Below are positions 60,165-64,000 of a DNA stretch of 64,000 bases, one piece after another. The DNA is from Neckera pumila (lineage: Eukaryota > Streptophyta > Bryopsida > Hypnales > Neckeraceae): NCBI GenBank assembly GCA_963969595.1, contig OZ018408.1:26784108-26848107 (forward strand). The letters are read 5' to 3'. Each line of letters begins with the position of its first letter. The stretch's first letter is position 1. The translations under genes were made by a program, and so were the position numbers. Under the pieces are notes generated by a model. That model was not told the origin of the DNA. It saw nothing but the letters and a program-made list of their open reading frames with translations, and did no database searches.

Positions 60165-62222
60165 ATGAAGCGACAGGAGGAGCTGGGATTGATTGGCCTG
60201 GTGGTGCTGCTGCTGTGCACATGCGGGATTTCTGGCACTTGGGCGGCATCGTGCTCCCCTGATTCCCGAGACGCTCTGCTTGCATTCAAGAATCAGGTGG
60301 CGGATGCGTCGGGACTCCTTGCCAACTGGAAAACTACTGAAGATTGCTGCACTTGGCCGGTACTGTTCTATATGTCACTCTCTGCAATCTTCTGTTGAGT
60401 ACTGGGTGAGGTAGTGGAGTACTGACTCATGAACTTCCATAAATGGTTGATCATATTCGTGGCAATCTAGTTGCAGAGCTTCAAATACTGGGACCTGTGG
60501 GGATCCGAGGTTTATTTGGGAGACTGAAACTGCACCAGTGTCACTGAAATGCGCCAGTTTCAGGAATGTATACGAGGTTACAAGTGAGAGGAGAATTGAG
60601 GTTTGATTTTACTATTATGGGTCGAGATTTGGTTGAATGCTGAATCATTATTTTTGCTCAAATGTTCGATTGCGCAGGGGATTACGTGTGACGCGGCCGC
60701 AAAGGTGACAGAAGTGCGTCTGGAGGCCGATTGCCGGGACTGTGGTCCCAACGGGAATTACCTCATTGCTAAAATCTCCAACCAGTTTGGAGTCCCGCTG
60801 GCCACTTTCAAAACCACTCTGAAAGCACTCACCCTCATCAACGTCCAGATAAGGCTCCAGCTGCCCATCCCCGCCGTCTTCTTCTCTCTGACTAACCTGA
60901 ACTACCTCAACCTGGACGGCTGCGAGTTCAGCGGCTCCCTTCCCAAGGAACTCGGCAACCTCGTCAAACTCACGGAGCTTCGAATCAACGGCAACAAATT
61001 CTCGGGGGGAATGCCGGACGCCATCGCCAATCTCAATAACCTCAGGGTCCTGGAGCTTCGGTTCAACCAGGCGCCCACTTTGGGATCTTCCAAGGTCACG
61101 CTGTTGAAGAAGCTCACTCGGTTCGATTACTCCCGCAACAAGGTAAGCCACTTACTTTCGCATAAAGAGTGAGGTTTGATTATTAGAGTCTAGGACAGAA
61201 TATGTTTTGAGCTTTTCCTTCCAACAATCTAGAACCTTTTTTCATCTTAAATTTTGCAATTTAGTCTGTTAATTCAAGCTAAAAATCAATTGCAAGGAGC
61301 TCAATGTCTCTCGAGATTAAGTTCTTACTAAACCAAATACAAAGTTCACCAGCGTGGTCACTGGAGAATCTACTTTACAATTGTACAAAACTGTTGCCAT
61401 GATCGAAACTGACATTTCGCCAATTGAATGGAAAACTCTTTGCAGGTCACCGGGTCCATTCCGAAATGGTTGGGCAGTCTGACGACCACGGAATTGAACT
61501 TGAACTCAAACCAATTCTCCGGGTCGATTGTTACGGAGCTCTGCAACATCAAGGGGTTGACCTATCTGAACCTCAAAGCGAATAAGCTGTCCGGCAACAT
61601 TCCGGCCTGCTTTGGGAACTTTGTTTCGCTGACATCTTTAGACTTGAGCCAGAATGTGTTGTCTGGCGCCTTGCCGAAGGAGCTTGGGAAGATGAAGAAG
61701 TTGATTTCGTTGTATGCTAGCAACAACCAGATTACGGGTCCTCTTCCTCGAGAGATTGGCGATATTCCGGACCTCTTTTTTATTCAGCTGCAGAATAATA
61801 AAATCACCGGGCCCATTCCTTCGAATTGGGGCCCATCGGACCCTATTGCCATTGATCCAGTCAATCTCACCAACAACATGCTCACAGGTATGGAATCGGT
61901 GGCTGTCAACTTTATCCCTTTTGCAATGAACTAATTTGAAATTATTTCCTGATTCCTATTTGTTTAGAAAGGAAACAAATTCATCATTTTTGTTGGAACT
62001 GCACTTGATTGGGTATGGTATTTGCGCATTTGACCTAAATTCCTTGTGAATTTGGACTCTGAAATTTGTGAAAATGGTGTAAAGATGGGACGCTCGCTGA
62101 CGGTCTTGTTGATTTGTGTGTCTGCAGGTCCGATTCCAGTAGGGTATCGAAACCTTGATGAGAGTGCTTTCCGTCCCGGAAACCCAGGACTCTGCGGTTT
62201 TCCTCTTTCCAACCCCTGCTAG
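60165..62222 (+). CDS. Secreted leucine-rich-repeat protein without kinase domain
   Basis: Four exons, 60165-60359, 60678-61142, 61446-61887 and 62128-62222, join in frame to 398 aa. Residues 1-27 are a signal peptide with a Leu-rich core. An LRRNT_2 cap follows (CSPDSRDALLAF ... CCTWPGITCD, the exon 1/2 joint falling at WP-G). About nine plant-type repeats follow, such as LTNLNYLNLDGCEFSGSLP, LRVLELRFNQ, LTYLNLKANKLSGNIP and LISLYASNNQITGPLP. The protein ends in the cap NPGLCGFPLSNPC with no transmembrane segment or kinase. It is therefore apoplastic, of the DRT100/PGIP/LRR-extracellular type, or a short receptor-like protein. Known relatives act in defence, cell-wall binding or development; the specific role is unknown. 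A TTAA element begins 13 bp after the stop codon. Confidence 0.93.
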
Positions 62223-62234
62223 TTCGGGACTATT

Positions 62235-62876
62235 TTAGCCCCTAAATGCCCAAGGCACCCAAATCTGGTGTTTGCAAAACTTTGAAGTTAAATAAAACTG
62301 AACCAAATTGCTATTTTTAGCAGTTTATATTTTTAGAGAGTTCTTCTTGAAGTCTAATTTTAGCATCAAAAATCCAATCTTGAAAATAAATGATAGTGAT
62401 TTTTCTATTCAAGTTTTTGTACAAGGGTATCCATTGCAATCTTGACTTCCCGTAGTGTTGAGAGCTCTTGGAAATGAGCCTCAAATACACTAAATCTTGG
62501 AGGAAAAATCACATTCAAAATTCATTTAAAAAAATTGTACGGAGATTTTAAGAAGCCATAAATTGAACGGGGTTATACAAGGTAGGTCCTTTAAATTCAT
62601 ATTTTTTTGGTCACCAACTTTTTAAATTTGAGTTGTGGAAAGAGATTGAAAGAATTTTGCAATTTTAGCACCCTCATGGTCAAACATTATAATCTTTCAC
62701 TCCATAAGTTATATTGTTGTGTTCTCTTTTCCTATAAGATCTCTAACATGTCTAGTTTGAATTTGTACGGTTACAATTCATAAAAATTGATACAACTTGT
62801 CAAAATGTTGGCATTTTGTTCAATTTAGAGCAAATTCCAGGAAGCCCAAAACCGGCCTTGGGCATTTAGGGGTTAG
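62235..62876. mobile_element. TTAA-family element with TTAG flanks in the LRR 3' region
   Basis: TTAG, then CCCCTAAATGCCCAAGGC; the right end is the exact inverse GCCTTGGGCATTTAGGGG, then TTAG. It is 642 bp with perfect 18-bp ends, no coding sequence, and sits 13 bp after the LRR stop codon. Confidence 0.92.
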
Positions 62877-63621
62877 GATCTCACGGAAATTAACCCATTG
62901 CCAGGGGCTGGCTGAAGATAGCTATTCATTTTGTGCGGTGATGTCGATTAGGATAGAATTAAATCAATTCTGAAATCTTCAACTATTGTGCAGATTTCCA
63001 ATTGTTCAACTGTTCAAATATTCCTTGGCTGTAGTTCGCTCCACATGTGAGCTGGAATCGGAAAAGTTTCGTTGACATATCGATTCTCAGGAAACGTAGA
63101 TTTCAAAATTTGCATTGTAAATCTGAACCTGATGCCGACGAATGTATTTCACTCTCGAATACCAGTATTTATGAATATATGTTGCTTGAATAAATTGAGT
63201 TGCCCTGAACCGCTGGATGCGTGAGTGCTTACGAATGAAATCATGAGGATGTGAGAAACTGCCATATCACATCAGAATCAAAGCCAAGCCGTGTTTGTAT
63301 TCTTCAGATATGAATGGAGATGGGAAGAAGAAGAAAAATAACTGTGGCCTAAAAGACTAGTGTGATTGAAATATAGGATACAATTGGAATTCGAAAATGG
63401 TGTGTGTTCCTGTAATGTGACCAACACTCAAAGCACATGGTTAACCAACAGCCAACGCAGCATGTCCTGTTGCATTCCATCGTCAAGACCAAAATATCCG
63501 TGTTCATAGAGCAGTGAAATACAGAATCCACATACTTCTCGATCTCTATAAACACCGAGCTGCCTCATCGGGGTTCGCAAAATTCTCAGAAGAGCGAGGT
63601 CAATCACAAAGCATCAGATGC
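62877..63621. other. Intergenic, convergent LRR and HAD 3' ends
   Basis: No gene is recognised. It should include the 3' UTR of the HAD gene, and that of the LRR gene if transcription reads through the element. Confidence 0.45.
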
Positions 63622-63777
63622 CTATTTCTCCAACCTCTTCCACAATTCAGGATCATCATAATCCTTGATGAGAAATGCTGCCCCTGCAGCAATAAGAGCA
63701 GGCCCAGGATTTCCTGTTGTGATCCCCACAACCGGCAATCCAGCTGCAACTGCTGCGCTCAATCCTGCAGGAGAGTC
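63622..63777 (-). CDS. HAD-superfamily sugar-phosphate phosphatase-like, last exon (partial)
   Basis: The final exon encodes 51 residues, from DSPAGLSAAVAAGLPVVG to LIKDYDDPELWKRLEK, then a stop. The (E)DSxxGxxAAxAAGxPVVGxTTGNP block is HAD motif IV and its surroundings, and the LIKDYxDPxLW tail is typical of plant Sgpp-type phosphatases. The acceptor is TTTGTAG at 63780-63778, entering in phase 0. The upstream exons, with the nucleophile Asp motif, lie beyond the right edge; 63778-64000 reads as intron. Confidence 0.82.
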   Translation of the reverse strand, partial: DSPAGLSAAVAAGLPVVGITTGNPGPALIAAGAAFLIKDYDDPELWKRLEK

Positions 63778-64000
63778 CTACAAATAGAACAGCACTCATC
63801 AGTGACCACATTACCCAAACCTTGGGGACATGTATGCCATTTATAACAACAGCATTATAGCAACACAAAGTGCTCACATGCAAGCGAAGTCAGTGCCAGA
63901 AAGAATAAAGAGCAATGAGGAAGAAGGAAAGAAGAAGTTCAAAACCATAGAATGCTGAGACTTGGAAGCCACATGACGGTGATCGTAACCAATTTTAAGA

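Noticed and set aside
1..64000. CRISPR arrays, bacterial operons, integrated virus
   Set aside because: The spliced plant genes make this nuclear eukaryotic DNA; the tandem repeats lack the repeat-spacer pattern, and no viral capsid, polymerase or movement protein was seen.

Overview
This is a stretch of a plant nuclear genome: intron-containing genes with GT-AG splice sites, a KNOX homeobox gene, an SRC2-type C2 protein, a plastid-type release factor with a transit-peptide-like leader, a secreted LRR protein, and large AT-rich intergenic blocks packed with DNA-transposon remnants and satellites. A non-flowering land plant such as a bryophyte is my guess, based on the divergent KNOX sequence, the nuclear RF3 gene and the transposon types. 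The sequence alone does not fix the species.

The genes sit in three islands. Island 1 (about 0.9-9.9 kb) holds an SRC2-like C2 gene on the minus strand (two exons), a tRNA-Arg(UCU) on the minus strand, and a 15-exon minus-strand gene for a bacterial-type peptide chain release factor RF3 whose full frame I could splice (665 aa). Island 2 (about 21.6-30.2 kb) holds a 3-exon Arf-family GTPase on the plus strand with a ruined G3 motif, convergent with a 6-exon KNOX homeobox gene on the minus strand (434 aa). Its upstream region carries a roughly 290-bp unit repeated three times. Island 3 (about 59.6-64 kb) holds a 4-exon secreted LRR protein gene on the plus strand (398 aa) and the last exon of a HAD-family phosphatase on the minus strand, cut by the window edge.

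The AT-rich deserts between the islands (about 10-21.5 kb and 30.3-59.4 kb) are transposon and satellite territory. Recognisable pieces are a degenerate Tc1-type (DD34E spacing) transposase, three CACTACAAGAGA-ended foldback MITEs, a family of 0.64-1.27 kb elements with CCCCTAAA-type inverted ends flanked by TTAA, a CATTAGAG/CATTACA-ended MITE family, a 109-bp GC-rich minisatellite, two oppositely oriented arrays of a roughly 104-bp AT-rich satellite, and a decayed multi-exon gene with an AdoMet-methyltransferase-like motif. At 57.1-59.6 kb a large inverted repeat, a TTAA element and two MITEs are nested, so their order of insertion can be read.

The genes do not form an operon or an obvious pathway. 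All multi-exon coordinates were worked out by eye from reading frame and splice consensus. No alignment, database search or transcript evidence was available.
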